Below are positions 45,632 to 55,230 of a stretch of DNA of 64,000 nt, piece by piece. Source of the stretch: Arthrobacter sp. OY3WO11. GTDB taxonomy: Bacteria > Actinomycetota > Actinomycetes > Actinomycetales > Micrococcaceae. The number at the start of each line of letters is the position of its first letter. Position 1 is the stretch's first letter. The stretch lies in assembly GCF_001641125.1 (NCBI RefSeq), contig NZ_LWLP01000001.1:1777265-1841264 (forward strand), given 5' to 3'. A program made the position numbers and the translations under genes. The notes beneath the pieces were generated by a model. It saw nothing but the letters and a program-made list of their open reading frames with translations, was not told the DNA's origin and made no database searches.

Positions 45632-47681
45632 CCTCGTGGCCCCGGAAGCCACGGAGACGGCCGGCGAGCAGTTCGTGATCGAACTGCTCGACCGGGCCGT
45701 TGCCGGCATGGGCGGACAAAGCCGTGAGGGCCAGCACGAGATGGCCAGGGAGGTTGCCCGTGCGCTGGGAACGGGGGACCACCTCCTGGTCCAGGCGGGG
45801 ACGGGCACCGGAAAGTCGCTGGCCTACCTGATACCCCTCATCGCACACGCCCTGGAAAGCAACAAGCCCGCCCTCGTGTCTACGGCCACGCTTGCGCTCC
45901 AGACGCAGATCGTGGGCCGGGACCTGCCCCGGCTGCTCAAGGCCATCACTCCCGCCCTGGACAGGCCCGTCAAGGTGGCCCTGGTCAAGGGGCGGTCCAA
46001 CTATGTCTGCCGGCACAAGCTGGAAGGCGGCTTTCCCAGCGAGGAACCGGCGGAAGGCCAGCTGTTCAGCCTGGGCGAGGACACCAGCGTGCCGCACTTC
46101 GCAGCAGCCGTGGGCGGCCCCTCGTCGCAGCTCGGCAAGGAAGTGGTGCGGCTGCGGGAGTGGGCGGAGAAGACCACCACGGGCGACAGGGATGAGCTGC
46201 TGCCCGGTGTCACGGACCGTGCCTGGCGCCAGGTGTCCGTAACGTCCATGGAATGCCTGGGCGCCCAAAAGTGCCCCATGGCGGCAGAGTGCTTCAGTGA
46301 ACTCGCCCGCCAGGACGCTGCGGAGGCCGACGTCGTGGTCACCAACCACGCCATGCTTGCAGTCAGCGCCTTTGAGGGGCTGGCGGTCCTGCCCGAGTAT
46401 GACGTGGTGGTGGTGGACGAGGCGCACGAACTCCAGGACAGGGTTACCGGTGCGGTGTCCGGCCAGCTGTCGGTGGCCATGGTGCACGCCGCTGCCGCCG
46501 GTGCCCGCAAGCACACCGCCATCACCGTTGACGCGCTCAACGCTGCGGCCGCAAACCTGGAGCTAGCCCTCGCCGGCGTGCCGAACGGACTGCTGCCCAA
46601 CGGACTGAATGACGAACAGCTGGACTGCGTGGACCAGTTGCGCGACGCCTGCCGGGCCGCCCTCTCGGATTCGAAGGGGGACAGCACTACAGCGCCCGAC
46701 GGCGGCAGGCAGCTTGCGCGGTCCCGCCTGATGCTCATCCTGGAACTTTGCGAACGGCTTCTCGCTGCCCGGGAGAACCGCGAAGTAGTGTGGTTTTCCC
46801 GCGCCAGCTCCTTTGATCCCGCGCAGGGGTTTTCCCCGCCGGATGAGGCAGCGCCGGCTTTGATCAACATCGCGCCCCTCTCCGTGGCCGGGCGGCTGCG
46901 GGAAGGCCTGTTCGCCGGACACACCGTTGTGCTGACCTCTGCCACGCTGGCCATCGGTTCAGCATTTGAACCTGCCGCGGGCGGGCTGGGCCTCGTGGGT
47001 GAGGGTGCTCCCCGTTGGAAGGGCGTGGACGTGGGTTCGCCGTTCGACTACCCCAAACAGGGCATCCTCTACGTTGCCGGGCACCTGCCCAAGCCCGGCA
47101 GGGGCGCATCCCCGGAAGCGCTGGATGAACTTGAGGCCCTGATCCGTGCTTCCGGCGGCGGCGCACTGTGCCTGTTTTCCTCCCGGCGCGCCGCAGAGGA
47201 AGCCTCCGAAGCACTGCGCCCCAAGCTGGGCATGACGGTCCTCTGCCAGGGCGATTCCACCATGACCGCCCTCGTGAAGCAGTTCGCCGATGAGCCCGAC
47301 ACCTGCCTGTTCGGAACCATGTCCCTGTGGCAGGGTGTGGATGTCCCGGGCGGTTCATGCCGGCTTGTGGTGATAGACCGGATTCCATTTCCGCGGCCGG
47401 ACGATCCCCTCATGACGGCGCGCTCCCGGGCCGTGGCCCAGGCGGGCGGCAACGGCTTTATGTCCGTTTCGGCCACCCATGCCGCCATCCGGCTCGCCCA
47501 GGGCGCAGGCCGGCTGATCCGCTCCACCGGGGACAAGGGAGTGGTGGCTGTACTTGACTCCAGGCTCGCCACCGAGCGCTACGCCGGGTTCCTCCGGGGA
47601 GCGCTGCCGCCGTTCTGGTCCACAACTGACCGGAAGACGGCGATCGCTGCCCTGGAGAGGCTGGCCGGGGAAAACGCCTGA
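45624..47681 (+). CDS. ATP-dependent DNA helicase, DinG/XPD-like
   Basis: 685 residues, superfamily 2 iron-sulfur helicase. Walker A VQAGTGTGKSLAYLIPL, DEAH box VVVVDEAHELQD, and the motif VI-like AIRLAQGAGRLIRS. Four cysteines placed as in XPD/DinG Fe-S helicases: one in SNYVCRHKL and three in MECLGAQKCPMAAECF. Likely unwinds damaged or structured DNA. Starts inside the end of hflX; followed by a gap and convergent lexA. Confidence 0.94.
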   Translation: MTDLVAPEATETAGEQFVIELLDRAVAGMGGQSREGQHEMAREVARALGTGDHLLVQAGTGTGKSLAYLIPLIAHALESNKPALVSTATLALQTQIVGRDLPRLLKAITPALDRPVKVALVKGRSNYVCRHKLEGGFPSEEPAEGQLFSLGEDTSVPHFAAAVGGPSSQLGKEVVRLREWAEKTTTGDRDELLPGVTDRAWRQVSVTSMECLGAQKCPMAAECFSELARQDAAEADVVVTNHAMLAVSAFEGLAVLPEYDVVVVDEAHELQDRVTGAVSGQLSVAMVHAAAAGARKHTAITVDALNAAAANLELALAGVPNGLLPNGLNDEQLDCVDQLRDACRAALSDSKGDSTTAPDGGRQLARSRLMLILELCERLLAARENREVVWFSRASSFDPAQGFSPPDEAAPALINIAPLSVAGRLREGLFAGHTVVLTSATLAIGSAFEPAAGGLGLVGEGAPRWKGVDVGSPFDYPKQGILYVAGHLPKPGRGASPEALDELEALIRASGGGALCLFSSRRAAEEASEALRPKLGMTVLCQGDSTMTALVKQFADEPDTCLFGTMSLWQGVDVPGGSCRLVVIDRIPFPRPDDPLMTARSRAVAQAGGNGFMSVSATHAAIRLAQGAGRLIRSTGDKGVVAVLDSRLATERYAGFLRGALPPFWSTTDRKTAIAALERLAGENA

Positions 47682-47713
47682 CGCCCTGGCCAGGGCCGGG
47701 CCTGTAGGAAGCT

Positions 47714-47769
47714 GGCCCTGCGCATAGCTGGTCTGCCCAGGGTGGATCCAGCCAGCGCTGCGCAGGGCC
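47714..47769. repeat. Inverted repeat between helicase and lexA
   Basis: GGCCCTGCGCA (47714-47724) and TGCGCAGGGCC (47759-47769) are perfect complements; a second pair GCCCAGGG/CCCTGGGC overlaps. Lies between convergent genes; a terminator or processed structure is likely. Confidence 0.5.
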
Positions 47770-47829
47770 GGGTCTGCCCTGGGCTATTTGTTCTGTTGGG
47801 CTGGTTCTGCCTGGGCCAGGAGCGGGCGC

Positions 47830-48564
47830 CTACAGCGAGCGGAGTACTGACACGACCTTGCCCATGATGGTGGCGTGGTCCCCGAGGATGGGCTCGTACT
47901 GGGTGTTCTGGGGGAGCAGCCAGGTGTGGCCGTCACGCTGCCGGAACGTCTTCACGGTGGCCTCGTCGTCGAGGAGGGCAGCGACGATGTCGCCGTTGGC
48001 CGCGTCCGCCTGGCGGCGGACCACCACCCAGTCGCCATCACAAATGGCTGCATCCACCATGGAATCCCCGGCCACCCTGAGCATGAACAGTTCGCCCTGG
48101 CCCACCAGTTGCCGGGGGAGCGGCATGACGTCCTCCACCTGCTGGTCGGCAAGGATGGGGCCGCCAGCGGCGATGCGGCCAACGAGCGGGACCATCGCGG
48201 TGTCCAGAGCGGTGGGCAGCTCCGTGACGGTGGCGCCGCGGGCTGAGCGTCCTGCTGATGGCTGGCTGGCCGGCTTGGCCGCACCGCCGTCCAGGGTCAG
48301 GGGCATGAGTACCTCCATGGCGCGCGGACGCTTCGGGTCACGGCGGAGGTAGCCGAGTTTTTCCAGTTGGGCCAGCTGGTGCGTGACGCTTGAAAGGCTG
48401 GCCAGTCCCACCGTGTCACCGATCTCCCGCATGGACGGGGGGTAACCGTTCTCGTTGACGGAGCGCTGGATGGTTTCAAGGATCTTTTTCTGCCGTGGCG
48501 TCAGGCCCTTGGCGGTCCTCTTCGGTTGCGCGGTTGCCCTGCCCCCGGCGGCTGCTGCTGCCAT
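47830..48564 (-). CDS. lexA: LexA repressor
   Basis: SOS repressor cleaved when RecA filaments form. 244 residues from MAAAAAGG. N-terminal winged helix: [45 protein letters not shown]. Cleavage/catalytic domain: VGRIAAGGP (Ala-Gly bond), the serine in [15 protein letters not shown] and the lysine in EATVKTFRQ. The frame extends to 48696, but that stretch is not conserved-looking; GAAAGG lies upstream of 48564. Two SOS boxes in the divergent promoter allow autoregulation. Confidence 0.95.
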   Translation of the reverse strand: MAAAAAGGRATAQPKRTAKGLTPRQKKILETIQRSVNENGYPPSMREIGDTVGLASLSSVTHQLAQLEKLGYLRRDPKRPRAMEVLMPLTLDGGAAKPASQPSAGRSARGATVTELPTALDTAMVPLVGRIAAGGPILADQQVEDVMPLPRQLVGQGELFMLRVAGDSMVDAAICDGDWVVVRRQADAANGDIVAALLDDEATVKTFRQRDGHTWLLPQNTQYEPILGDHATIMGKVVSVLRSL

Positions 48565-48704
48565 ATTCGCCAATGCCTTTCGGTGTCCGCCGGACCCCTC
48601 CGCGGCCATGCCCTGGAGGATCCCGCCCCATAATGTCAGACCCTGCTGATCGACTGTCCGGGTGGTTGTTCTTTCGTTCAAAACTAGGCCAGCCACACTG
48701 CTTT

Positions 48705-48722
48705 TTCAAACATTTGTTCTAG
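48705..48722. promoter_or_regulatory. LexA box proximal to lexA
   Basis: TTCAAACATTTGTTCTAG, a degenerate palindrome matching CGAAC-N4-GTTCG at eight of ten positions, upstream of lexA on the minus strand. Autoregulatory operator. Confidence 0.7.
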
Positions 48723-48771
48723 CGAGTCTCGACAATGTTCGTTGATAGGTGCTAAAACTGAAGAAGCAAAG

Positions 48772-48789
48772 TTCGAACATATGTTCTAC
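48772..48789. promoter_or_regulatory. LexA box proximal to the LysM gene
   Basis: TTCGAACATATGTTCTAC matches the consensus TCGAACATATGTTCGA at all but the last positions. About 100 bases upstream of the LysM gene; it probably controls both directions with the box 67 bases away. Confidence 0.85.
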
Positions 48790-48888
48790 TGCGAACCCCG
48801 GCCATTCGAAGATGGCGCCGGGAAGCCCCTGGCGGGGCGCGGAGCAGAACATCCGGGCAGCACAGTATGGTCCAGGAGGGCTCAGTTC

Positions 48889-49305
48889 ATGTCAGCTACA
48901 TCTGTTTCGCGGGGTTCACGTCCACAGCTGCTCTCGGTGCAGCAACTTCTGTCCCGGCCTGAAGAGCGGCAGCCGGAACAGCCAGCACCCCTTCCGCCCC
49001 TGCGGCTGACCCGCCGCGGCCGTATTGTGCTGATCGGGATTCCCCTGGTTCTGCTGGCCGCCCTGCTGCTCTCACTGGCAGGCTTCTTCAACTCCCCGGC
49101 GAAAGCCTCAGACTCTGCTGCGGACCTTCAGGCGACCTCCGCGGTCAGTGTGACAGTCCAGCCCGGCCAGTCGCTGTGGGGTATCGCCGCCACCGTTGCG
49201 CCGGAGCGCGACGCACGCGATGTTGTGGCGGACATCGTGCAGCTGAACAACCTGTCCGCGGGCGCGGTCTTCCCCGGACAGCAACTGTTCGTCCCCGCCG
49301 ACTGA
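48889..49305 (+). CDS. LysM-domain membrane protein, SOS-divergent (Rv2719c/ChiZ-like)
   Basis: 138 residues: cytoplasmic Arg-rich N-terminus (about 50 residues), one transmembrane helix (GRIVLIGIPLVLLAALLLSLAGF), then an outside LysM module (VTVQPGQSLWGIAATVAP with VQLNNLSAGAVFPGQQLFVP). Same layout and same divergent position with lexA as mycobacterial Rv2719c (ChiZ) and corynebacterial DivS, which block division during SOS. Thus a candidate division inhibitor, by synteny and architecture. ATG 48889 with AGGAGGG at 48874-48880. Confidence 0.88.
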   Translation: MSATSVSRGSRPQLLSVQQLLSRPEERQPEQPAPLPPLRLTRRGRIVLIGIPLVLLAALLLSLAGFFNSPAKASDSAADLQATSAVSVTVQPGQSLWGIAATVAPERDARDVVADIVQLNNLSAGAVFPGQQLFVPAD

Positions 49306-49422
49306 GCTGTCAATGCCGGCAGAGTCCGGACCAGCAGCGGTGCGGCTCCATCGAATCAGCCGGGGTTGCACGCCGACGGCGAACAGGAAGCCGTCACATT
49401 TTCCGGCGTCCGGCAGGGGCAC

Positions 49423-49428
49423 TAAACT
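49423..49428 (+). promoter_or_regulatory. -10 hexamer TAAACT before hisC
   Basis: TAAACT ends six bases before the GTG at 49435; predicted leaderless start of the his operon. Confidence 0.55.
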
Positions 49429-49434
49429 GTTCAG

Positions 49435-50553
49435 GTGAATGACCAGCTAGAACGCCTGAACCGGCTTCCCCTCCGCAGCAACCTCCGCGGGCTTACCCCT
49501 TACGGTGCGCCACAGCTGGACGTCCCCATCCTCCTCAACGTCAACGAGAACACGCATGGTGTTCCGGCGGACGTGCGGGCTGCCATCAGCGCGGCGGTGA
49601 CCGAGGCAGCCGCAGGCCTGAACCGCTACCCGGACAGGGAGTTCACCGAGCTGCGGAAGGCGCTGGCTGAGTACCTGGGCCACGGCCTGGATGAGACCAA
49701 CGTCTGGGCCGCCAACGGGTCCAACGAGGTGCTCCAGCAGATCCTCCAGGCCTTCGGTGGTCCCGGACGCACAGCGCTCGGCTTTCCGCCCACGTACTCC
49801 ATGTACCCGCTGCTGGCCAGTGGAACGGACACCGAATACATCGTCGGTGAGCGCGCTGAAGGCTATGGGCTCAGCGCTGAATCCGCAGCGCGGCAGGTCA
49901 AGGAACTGCAGCCCAACATCGTTTTCCTCTGTTCACCCAACAACCCCACAGGGACGGGGCTGGGGCTGGATGTCGTGGAGGCCGTCTACGAGGCCGGTGA
50001 AGCAAGCCAGACCATTGTCATCGTGGATGAGGCCTACCACGAGTTCGCACACGACGGTACGCCCAGCGCACTGACGTTGCTGCCCGGCCGGGAGCGGTTG
50101 ATCGTGTCCAGGACCATGAGCAAGGCCTTCGCGCTGGCGGGGGCCCGCTTGGGCTACATGGCTGCAGCACCTGAAGTCGCCGATGCGCTGCGCCTGGTCC
50201 GGCTGCCGTACCACCTCTCCGCCATCACGCAGGCCACCGCCCTGGCCGCCCTCCAGCACCGCGAGGCGCTGATGGCGGACGTGGAAGACATCAAGAAGCA
50301 GCGGGACCGCATCGTCTCGGAGCTCACGCGGATGGGCCTCAAGCCTGCAGCGTCGGACTCCAACTACGTCTTTTTCGGGGGACTGGAGAACCCGCACCGG
50401 GTCTGGCAGGAGCTGCTGGACGCCGGAGTGCTGGTCCGGGACGTTGGGATTCCCGGCCACCTCCGCGTCACGGCCGGAACTGAGACCGAAACCACAGCCT
50501 TCCTCACATCCCTGGAAAGCATCCTTGCAAGCCAGGCCACGCTTCCCGCCTAG
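49435..50553 (+). CDS. hisC: Histidinol-phosphate aminotransferase
   Basis: PLP enzyme of histidine synthesis, also able to act on aromatic acids. 372 residues. LNVNENTHGVP, AANGSNEVLQQIL, CSPNNPTGTGL, VIVDEAYHEFA, and the PLP lysine motif SRTMSKAFALAGARLGY. First visible gene of the his cluster; hisD, usually first, is absent from the window and was not seen upstream. TAGACT overlapping its stop codon could give hisB an extra promoter. Confidence 0.96.
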   Translation: MNDQLERLNRLPLRSNLRGLTPYGAPQLDVPILLNVNENTHGVPADVRAAISAAVTEAAAGLNRYPDREFTELRKALAEYLGHGLDETNVWAANGSNEVLQQILQAFGGPGRTALGFPPTYSMYPLLASGTDTEYIVGERAEGYGLSAESAARQVKELQPNIVFLCSPNNPTGTGLGLDVVEAVYEAGEASQTIVIVDEAYHEFAHDGTPSALTLLPGRERLIVSRTMSKAFALAGARLGYMAAAPEVADALRLVRLPYHLSAITQATALAALQHREALMADVEDIKKQRDRIVSELTRMGLKPAASDSNYVFFGGLENPHRVWQELLDAGVLVRDVGIPGHLRVTAGTETETTAFLTSLESILASQATLPA

Positions 50554-50612
50554 ACTGGAAGCAGCGGCGCTGGACGCCCTGAACCACCCCTTCTGCCCAA
50601 AAGGAACAACGC

Positions 50613-51239
50613 ATGAGTACCACCGGATCGAACGTGGCTGCGGCCCGCACTGCGCGCATGGAACGTGCCACCAGTGAGTCGTCCGTGCTCGTGGAAATCA
50701 ACCTGGACGGCACCGGTACTTCGGACATCGACACGTCGGTACCGTTCTACGACCACATGCTCACAGCGCTGTGCAAGCACTCGCTGATTGACATGACCGT
50801 CAAAGCCACGGGCGACATCCACATCGACGTCCACCACACAGTGGAGGACGTTGCCATCACCTTCGGAGAGGTGCTGCGCACCGCGCTGGGGAACAAGGCC
50901 GGCATCCGCCGGTTTGGCGAGGCCACTGTTCCCCTTGACGAGGCCCTTGCCCACGCCGTGGTCGACGTGTCGGGGCGTCCCTACCTGGTGCACGGCGGCG
51001 AGCCCGCCGGCCAGGAGTACCACCTGATCGGCGGCCACTTCACCGGGTCCCTCACCCGCCACGTCTTCGAGGCCATCACGCTGCACGCGGGTATCTGCCT
51101 GCACATGAACGTCATCGCAGGCCGCGATCCGCACCACATCGTCGAGGCCCAGTTCAAGGCGTTCGCGCGCGCACTCCGTGCTGCTGTGGAACCGGATCCC
51201 CGTGTTGAGGGGATCCCCTCAACCAAGGGTGCGCTATGA
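50613..51239 (+). CDS. hisB: Imidazoleglycerol-phosphate dehydratase
   Basis: Mn-dependent dehydratase, 208 residues, monofunctional. Motifs: [34 protein letters not shown], and the second half [35 protein letters not shown]. All metal-binding histidines appear present. Start ATG with AAAAGGA upstream. hisH overlaps its stop by ATGA. Confidence 0.97.
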   Translation: MSTTGSNVAAARTARMERATSESSVLVEINLDGTGTSDIDTSVPFYDHMLTALCKHSLIDMTVKATGDIHIDVHHTVEDVAITFGEVLRTALGNKAGIRRFGEATVPLDEALAHAVVDVSGRPYLVHGGEPAGQEYHLIGGHFTGSLTRHVFEAITLHAGICLHMNVIAGRDPHHIVEAQFKAFARALRAAVEPDPRVEGIPSTKGAL

Positions 51240-52018
51240 GCGGCCAGGTCCTGCGGGACGGTGCCATCGTGGATCCCTCGGCCTCCCGGAAGCTGCCCTC
51301 ACCCGAGGGCAAACCCACCGTCACCGTCCTGGATTACGGTTCCGGAAACGTCCGGTCCGCCGTCCGGGCGCTGGAACGGGCCGGCGCGGAAGTCATCCTG
51401 AGCTCAAAGCCCGAGGACGTCCTGAACGCCGACGGCCTGGTGGTCCCCGGAGTCGGGGCTTTCGAAACCGTGATGCGCGAACTCAAAGCGGTGGACGGTG
51501 TCCGCCTCATCGGCAGGCGGGTGGCCGGTGGACGCCCGGTCCTGGGCATTTGCGTGGGCCTCCAGGTCCTCTTTGAGGCCGGAGTGGAGCACGGCACCGA
51601 GGCTGAAGGCATGGGCGAATGGCCCGGCAAGGTGGAACTCCTGCCGGCCGAGGTAGTGCCGCACATGGGCTGGAACACCGTCAAGGTGCCCGAAGGGTCC
51701 AAGCTGTTTGCCGGCGTCGAAAACGAGCGGTTCTACTTCGTGCACTCCTATGGGGTTCAGGAATGGAACTTCGATGTCATCCAGCCACGGATGGCCGCGC
51801 CCCTGGTCACCTGGTCCGAGCACGGCGCTCCGTTCATTGCCGCCGTCGAGAACGGCCCGCTCTGCGCCACCCAGTTCCACCCGGAGAAATCCGGTGATGC
51901 GGGCGCGCGCCTGCTCCACAACTGGGTGGAAGCCCTGCGCAGGCCCGCTGCCGGCGGCCAAGCCGACAACACTCCGGCTGACGGCGCGGCGCCGGCTTCG
52001 GAAGGCGGCACCGCCTAG
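51236..52018 (+). CDS. hisH: Imidazole glycerol phosphate synthase, glutaminase subunit
   Basis: 260 residues; supplies ammonia to HisF. Class I amidotransferase: nucleophile in [13 protein letters not shown] (Cys about residue 105) and the His-Glu pair in [13 protein letters not shown]. An N-terminal 25-residue extension and an Ala/Gly-rich C-terminal tail flank the domain. The partner hisF is not in the window. The small membrane gene begins immediately after the stop (TAG-ATG). Confidence 0.96.
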   Translation: MSGQVLRDGAIVDPSASRKLPSPEGKPTVTVLDYGSGNVRSAVRALERAGAEVILSSKPEDVLNADGLVVPGVGAFETVMRELKAVDGVRLIGRRVAGGRPVLGICVGLQVLFEAGVEHGTEAEGMGEWPGKVELLPAEVVPHMGWNTVKVPEGSKLFAGVENERFYFVHSYGVQEWNFDVIQPRMAAPLVTWSEHGAPFIAAVENGPLCATQFHPEKSGDAGARLLHNWVEALRRPAAGGQADNTPADGAAPASEGGTA

Positions 52019-52177
52019 ATGTGGTCCGTTGTCCTGATGGGGCTTGCCGGCGTGCTCGTCGGCGGCGCCCTGTCTTTCAGGCAGCAGCACAAGCCGCTCT
52101 GGACCCAGATTTCGTTTTATGTTCTTGCGGGCATGTCGCTGCTCGCCGCCTACCTGCTGACGCTGCCGGGCAACTGA
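52019..52177 (+). CDS. 52-residue membrane protein within the his operon
   Basis: ATG directly follows the hisH stop (no gap) and the ORF ends at TGA 52175-52177. Two hydrophobic helices: VVLMGLAGVLVGGALSF (about 4-20) and ISFYVLAGMSLLAAYLL (about 31-47), separated by a polar Gln-Gln-His-Lys loop. Function unknown. Tight coupling to hisH and 40 bases to priA argue that it is a real gene. Confidence 0.72.
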   Translation: MWSVVLMGLAGVLVGGALSFRQQHKPLWTQISFYVLAGMSLLAAYLLTLPGN

Positions 52178-52217
52178 CCGCGGCAGGCCATCCTGCCCAC
52201 CACCCTGAGGATTCACC

Positions 52218-52964
52218 ATGACCACTGCAACTGACCTTCCCGTTCTCGAACTGCTGCCCGCCGTCGACGTCGTCAACGGCCAGGCCGTCCGGCTGGTGCA
52301 GGGGGAAGCGGGCAGTGAGACCAGCTATGGAACGCCGCTCGAAGCAGCGCTGAACTGGCAGCAGCAGGGAGCTGAATGGGTTCACCTGGTGGACCTCGAC
52401 GCAGCCTTCGGCCGCGGCTCAAACGCGGAGCTCCTCCGCGAAGTGGTGGGCCGGCTGGACATCAAGGTGGAACTCTCCGGCGGGCTGCGTGACGATGAAA
52501 CCCTCGAAGCGGCGCTGGACCTCGGCGTTGCCCGCGTGAACCTGGGAACCGCGGCGCTGGAAAACCCCGAGTGGACCCGCCGGGCCATCGAGCGCTTTGG
52601 TGACAAAATCGCCGTCGGACTCGACGTCCGCGGAACCATGCTGGCCGGCCGCGGCTGGACGAAAGAAGGCGGCGACCTCTGGGAGGTCCTGGGCCGCCTC
52701 GAGGAAGCCGGCTGCAGCCGCTACGTGGTCACGGACGTGACAAAGGACGGCACCCTGCAGGGGCCAAACGTGGAACTCCTCCGCCAGATGGTGGAGAAAA
52801 CGGGCAAGCCCGTGGTGGCCTCCGGCGGCATCTCCAGCCTCGACGACCTGAAGGTCCTGCGCTCCCTGGTGCCCCTGGGTGTTGAAGGTGCCATCGTGGG
52901 CAAGGCCCTCTACGCCGGCGCCTTTACGCTGCCCGAAGCCCTCGACGTCGCCGGCCGCCGCTAA
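52218..52964 (+). CDS. priA: Bifunctional ProFAR isomerase / phosphoribosylanthranilate isomerase PriA
   Basis: TIM-barrel isomerase, 248 residues, that in actinobacteria serves both histidine (HisA) and tryptophan (TrpF) synthesis. [21 protein letters not shown] at the N-terminus, [32 protein letters not shown]-like loop ([15 protein letters not shown]) and [12 protein letters not shown]. The absence of trpF in the visible region is in keeping with the dual role, by family. Confidence 0.95.
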   Translation: MTTATDLPVLELLPAVDVVNGQAVRLVQGEAGSETSYGTPLEAALNWQQQGAEWVHLVDLDAAFGRGSNAELLREVVGRLDIKVELSGGLRDDETLEAALDLGVARVNLGTAALENPEWTRRAIERFGDKIAVGLDVRGTMLAGRGWTKEGGDLWEVLGRLEEAGCSRYVVTDVTKDGTLQGPNVELLRQMVEKTGKPVVASGGISSLDDLKVLRSLVPLGVEGAIVGKALYAGAFTLPEALDVAGRR

Positions 52965-52978
52965 GGGCGCACGCCGGC

Positions 52979-53860
52979 ATGGCCAGCAAGGAATCAGGCA
53001 CTCCGTCACCCCGCCAGCTGCCGGGGCATATCGCTGCGGCGCTGGCAGGTGCCGGCGGCGCCACGGACTCCGCAGGGCAGCCCTGGGCGGGCCGGAGCCT
53101 GGCTGGCGACGACGCCAGGATCCACAACTTCGAGAACGACGACGGGACGGCCAGCGCTGACTACCTTGCCGCCATAGCGGCACTCCGGGAGGGAACCGGT
53201 GACGAGGCGGGCGTCGTCGCCTCGCTCGCCACCGCACGGGTGTTCATCCCGATTGTTGCCCAGCTCGCGGAGGAAGCGGAAGGCCAGGACGGCCTGCAGG
53301 CCGACAAACAGGCCGACATGGCGCTGGTCACGCTCAAAGCCGCCGACGGCAGGACCGCAATGCCCGCCTTCACCTCCACGGCTGCCCTGTCCGCCTGGCA
53401 TCCGGACGCCCGGCCCGTTGCTGTGTACGCCGCCCGCGCCGCCCTCGCAGCCGTCTCCGAAGGCGCAGAGCTGCTGGTTCTTGACCCGGGCTCCGCCTTC
53501 ACCTTCGTGGTCCGGCGCCCGGCCGTGTGGGCGCTGGCCCAGCAACAGCAGTGGACGCCGTCCTACAAGGACCAGGAACTTGCTGCGGAAATGGGCAGGG
53601 CCGCCGCCGGCTTCGCTGCCGTCCGGAACATCGAACTGGTGCCCGGCAGGGGAGTGGCCGCCCGTGCCGCCGATGGGACCGTAGCAGCAGGCGGCGGCGC
53701 CGGACCTGAACTCCAGGTGGTGCTCTACCTTGAAGACGGGCTCGATGCCGCGGGGGTCCAGGAGCTGGTGGCCGGACTCCAGGGCCAATGGTCCCGGAAT
53801 GTATTGTTTGGGGAGCGCGTCGACTCGATCGACATCAAGTTGAGGCGTGCAGACCACTAG
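52979..53860 (+). CDS. SseB-family protein
   Basis: 293 residues. The central IAALREGTGDEAGVVASLATARVFIPIVAQL and TLKAADGRTAMPAFTSTAALSAWHP match the SseB N-terminal domain; FGERVDSIDIKLRRAD is the usual end of actinobacterial members. Role unclear; often encoded after priA in this order. ATG is 14 bases after the priA stop. Confidence 0.9.
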   Translation: MASKESGTPSPRQLPGHIAAALAGAGGATDSAGQPWAGRSLAGDDARIHNFENDDGTASADYLAAIAALREGTGDEAGVVASLATARVFIPIVAQLAEEAEGQDGLQADKQADMALVTLKAADGRTAMPAFTSTAALSAWHPDARPVAVYAARAALAAVSEGAELLVLDPGSAFTFVVRRPAVWALAQQQQWTPSYKDQELAAEMGRAAAGFAAVRNIELVPGRGVAARAADGTVAAGGGAGPELQVVLYLEDGLDAAGVQELVAGLQGQWSRNVLFGERVDSIDIKLRRADH

Positions 53861-53914
53861 CCGGCAGCCAGCGGGGTGATCCCCGGCCACTGCGGCAGAC
53901 CTAAGGATCGCTCC

Positions 53915-55210
53915 GTGAATTTCGCTCTCTACCGGGAGTTGCTCGCCGTCCGGCCTATCCGCCGGCTGCTGCTGGTGGGCATGGTTGCCCGCATTCCCCA
54001 CTCCGCTGCCGGGGTACTGCTGACCCTCCACATCGTCCTGACCCTGGACCAGGGATACGCCGCCGCGGGCGCTGCCGCGGCCGTCATGACCATCGGCATT
54101 GCCGTGGGTGCACCGTGGCGCGGCAGGCGGGTTGACACGGTGGGCCTCCGGACGGCACTCATCCCTTCCGTGATCTCGGAAGCGGTGATCTGGTCTGTTG
54201 TTCCGCACGTGTCCTACCAGTGGCTCCTTCCGCTGGTGTTTGTGGGCGGCCTGCTCACGCTCCCCATTTTCAGTGTGGTGCGCCAGTCCCTGGGCGTGCT
54301 GGCTGACGGCGACCAGCGCCGTACGGCCTTCGCCCTCGATGCGATCAGCACTGAGGTGGTGTTCATGATCGGTCCTGCTGCAGGCGCCATCGTTGCCACC
54401 AGCGGTTTCACGGTACTGGGCCTCACCATTGTGGGGGTCTCGACGTCGCTTGCCGGGCTGTTCCTCATGTGGTTCAACCCGCCAACCCGAAGCGCGGTGC
54501 AGACCGAGGAGGGCGAAGTGGATCAGCGCCACGCCGCTGAAGCCGCCGTGGTTTCAGCCGCCCCTGCCCACCTCCAGGAGGCGGCGGCCGAACTGGTGCC
54601 TGCGGGCGCAACACGCCGCGGACCGGGCCTGCGCGGCAAGGTGGCCCACAACTTCGCCTGGTTCACCGCCACCGTGGCGGCCGTCTTCGCTGTGGCGGCA
54701 GGGGCGGGCATGGTGCTGAGCGGAACCGACGTCGGCATCGTCGCCGCCCTCGAAACAGGGGGCCGCCAGGCCGAAATCGGCATCATTTTCCTCTTCTGGT
54801 GCGCCGCGTCCGTGGTGGGAGGCCTGATCTACGGGGCCATGCACCGCCCGGTCTCGCCGATCCTCCTGCTGCTCGGAATGGCGGCCCTGACCATCCCCAT
54901 GGGGTTTGCGCACGATACCTGGTCGCTCGCGCTCGTCTCAATCCTGCCGGGACTGCTCTGCGCACCCGTGCTGTCCTCCGCATCGGAAAAAGTTGCGGAC
55001 CTGGTAGCCGAGGAACGCCGCGGGGAGGCCATGGGCTGGTACGGCTCGGCACTGACCGGCGGCGTGGCTTTGGGTGCACCGCTCGCGGGTATCTTCATCG
55101 ACGGCACGGGGCCATCCGGAGGCTTCGTTGCGGTGGGTGTTGCCGGCGTCGTGCTCTGCTTCGCGGGCCTTGTCCTCCAGCAGCGCCGCCGTGGCAGAAT
55201 CAGCGCCTAG
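53915..55210 (+). CDS. Major facilitator superfamily transporter
   Basis: 431 residues, about 12 helices in two blocks, split by a 50-residue acidic/polar loop near the centre. Motif A-like GAPWRGRRVDTVGLRTALI. Substrate unknown; drug-efflux like by family. GTG 53915 (MNFALYRELL) has AAGGA at 53904-53908; an upstream ATG at 53876 is less likely. Located after sseB. Confidence 0.87.
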   Translation: MNFALYRELLAVRPIRRLLLVGMVARIPHSAAGVLLTLHIVLTLDQGYAAAGAAAAVMTIGIAVGAPWRGRRVDTVGLRTALIPSVISEAVIWSVVPHVSYQWLLPLVFVGGLLTLPIFSVVRQSLGVLADGDQRRTAFALDAISTEVVFMIGPAAGAIVATSGFTVLGLTIVGVSTSLAGLFLMWFNPPTRSAVQTEEGEVDQRHAAEAAVVSAAPAHLQEAAAELVPAGATRRGPGLRGKVAHNFAWFTATVAAVFAVAAGAGMVLSGTDVGIVAALETGGRQAEIGIIFLFWCAASVVGGLIYGAMHRPVSPILLLLGMAALTIPMGFAHDTWSLALVSILPGLLCAPVLSSASEKVADLVAEERRGEAMGWYGSALTGGVALGAPLAGIFIDGTGPSGGFVAVGVAGVVLCFAGLVLQQRRRGRISA

Positions 55211-55230
55211 TAATTCCCAGCCCAGCAGCC

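Noticed and set aside
47682..47829. A tRNA or small RNA in the helicase-lexA gap
   Set aside because: No cloverleaf arms or GTTCRANNC T-loop; only inverted repeats that suit transcription termination.
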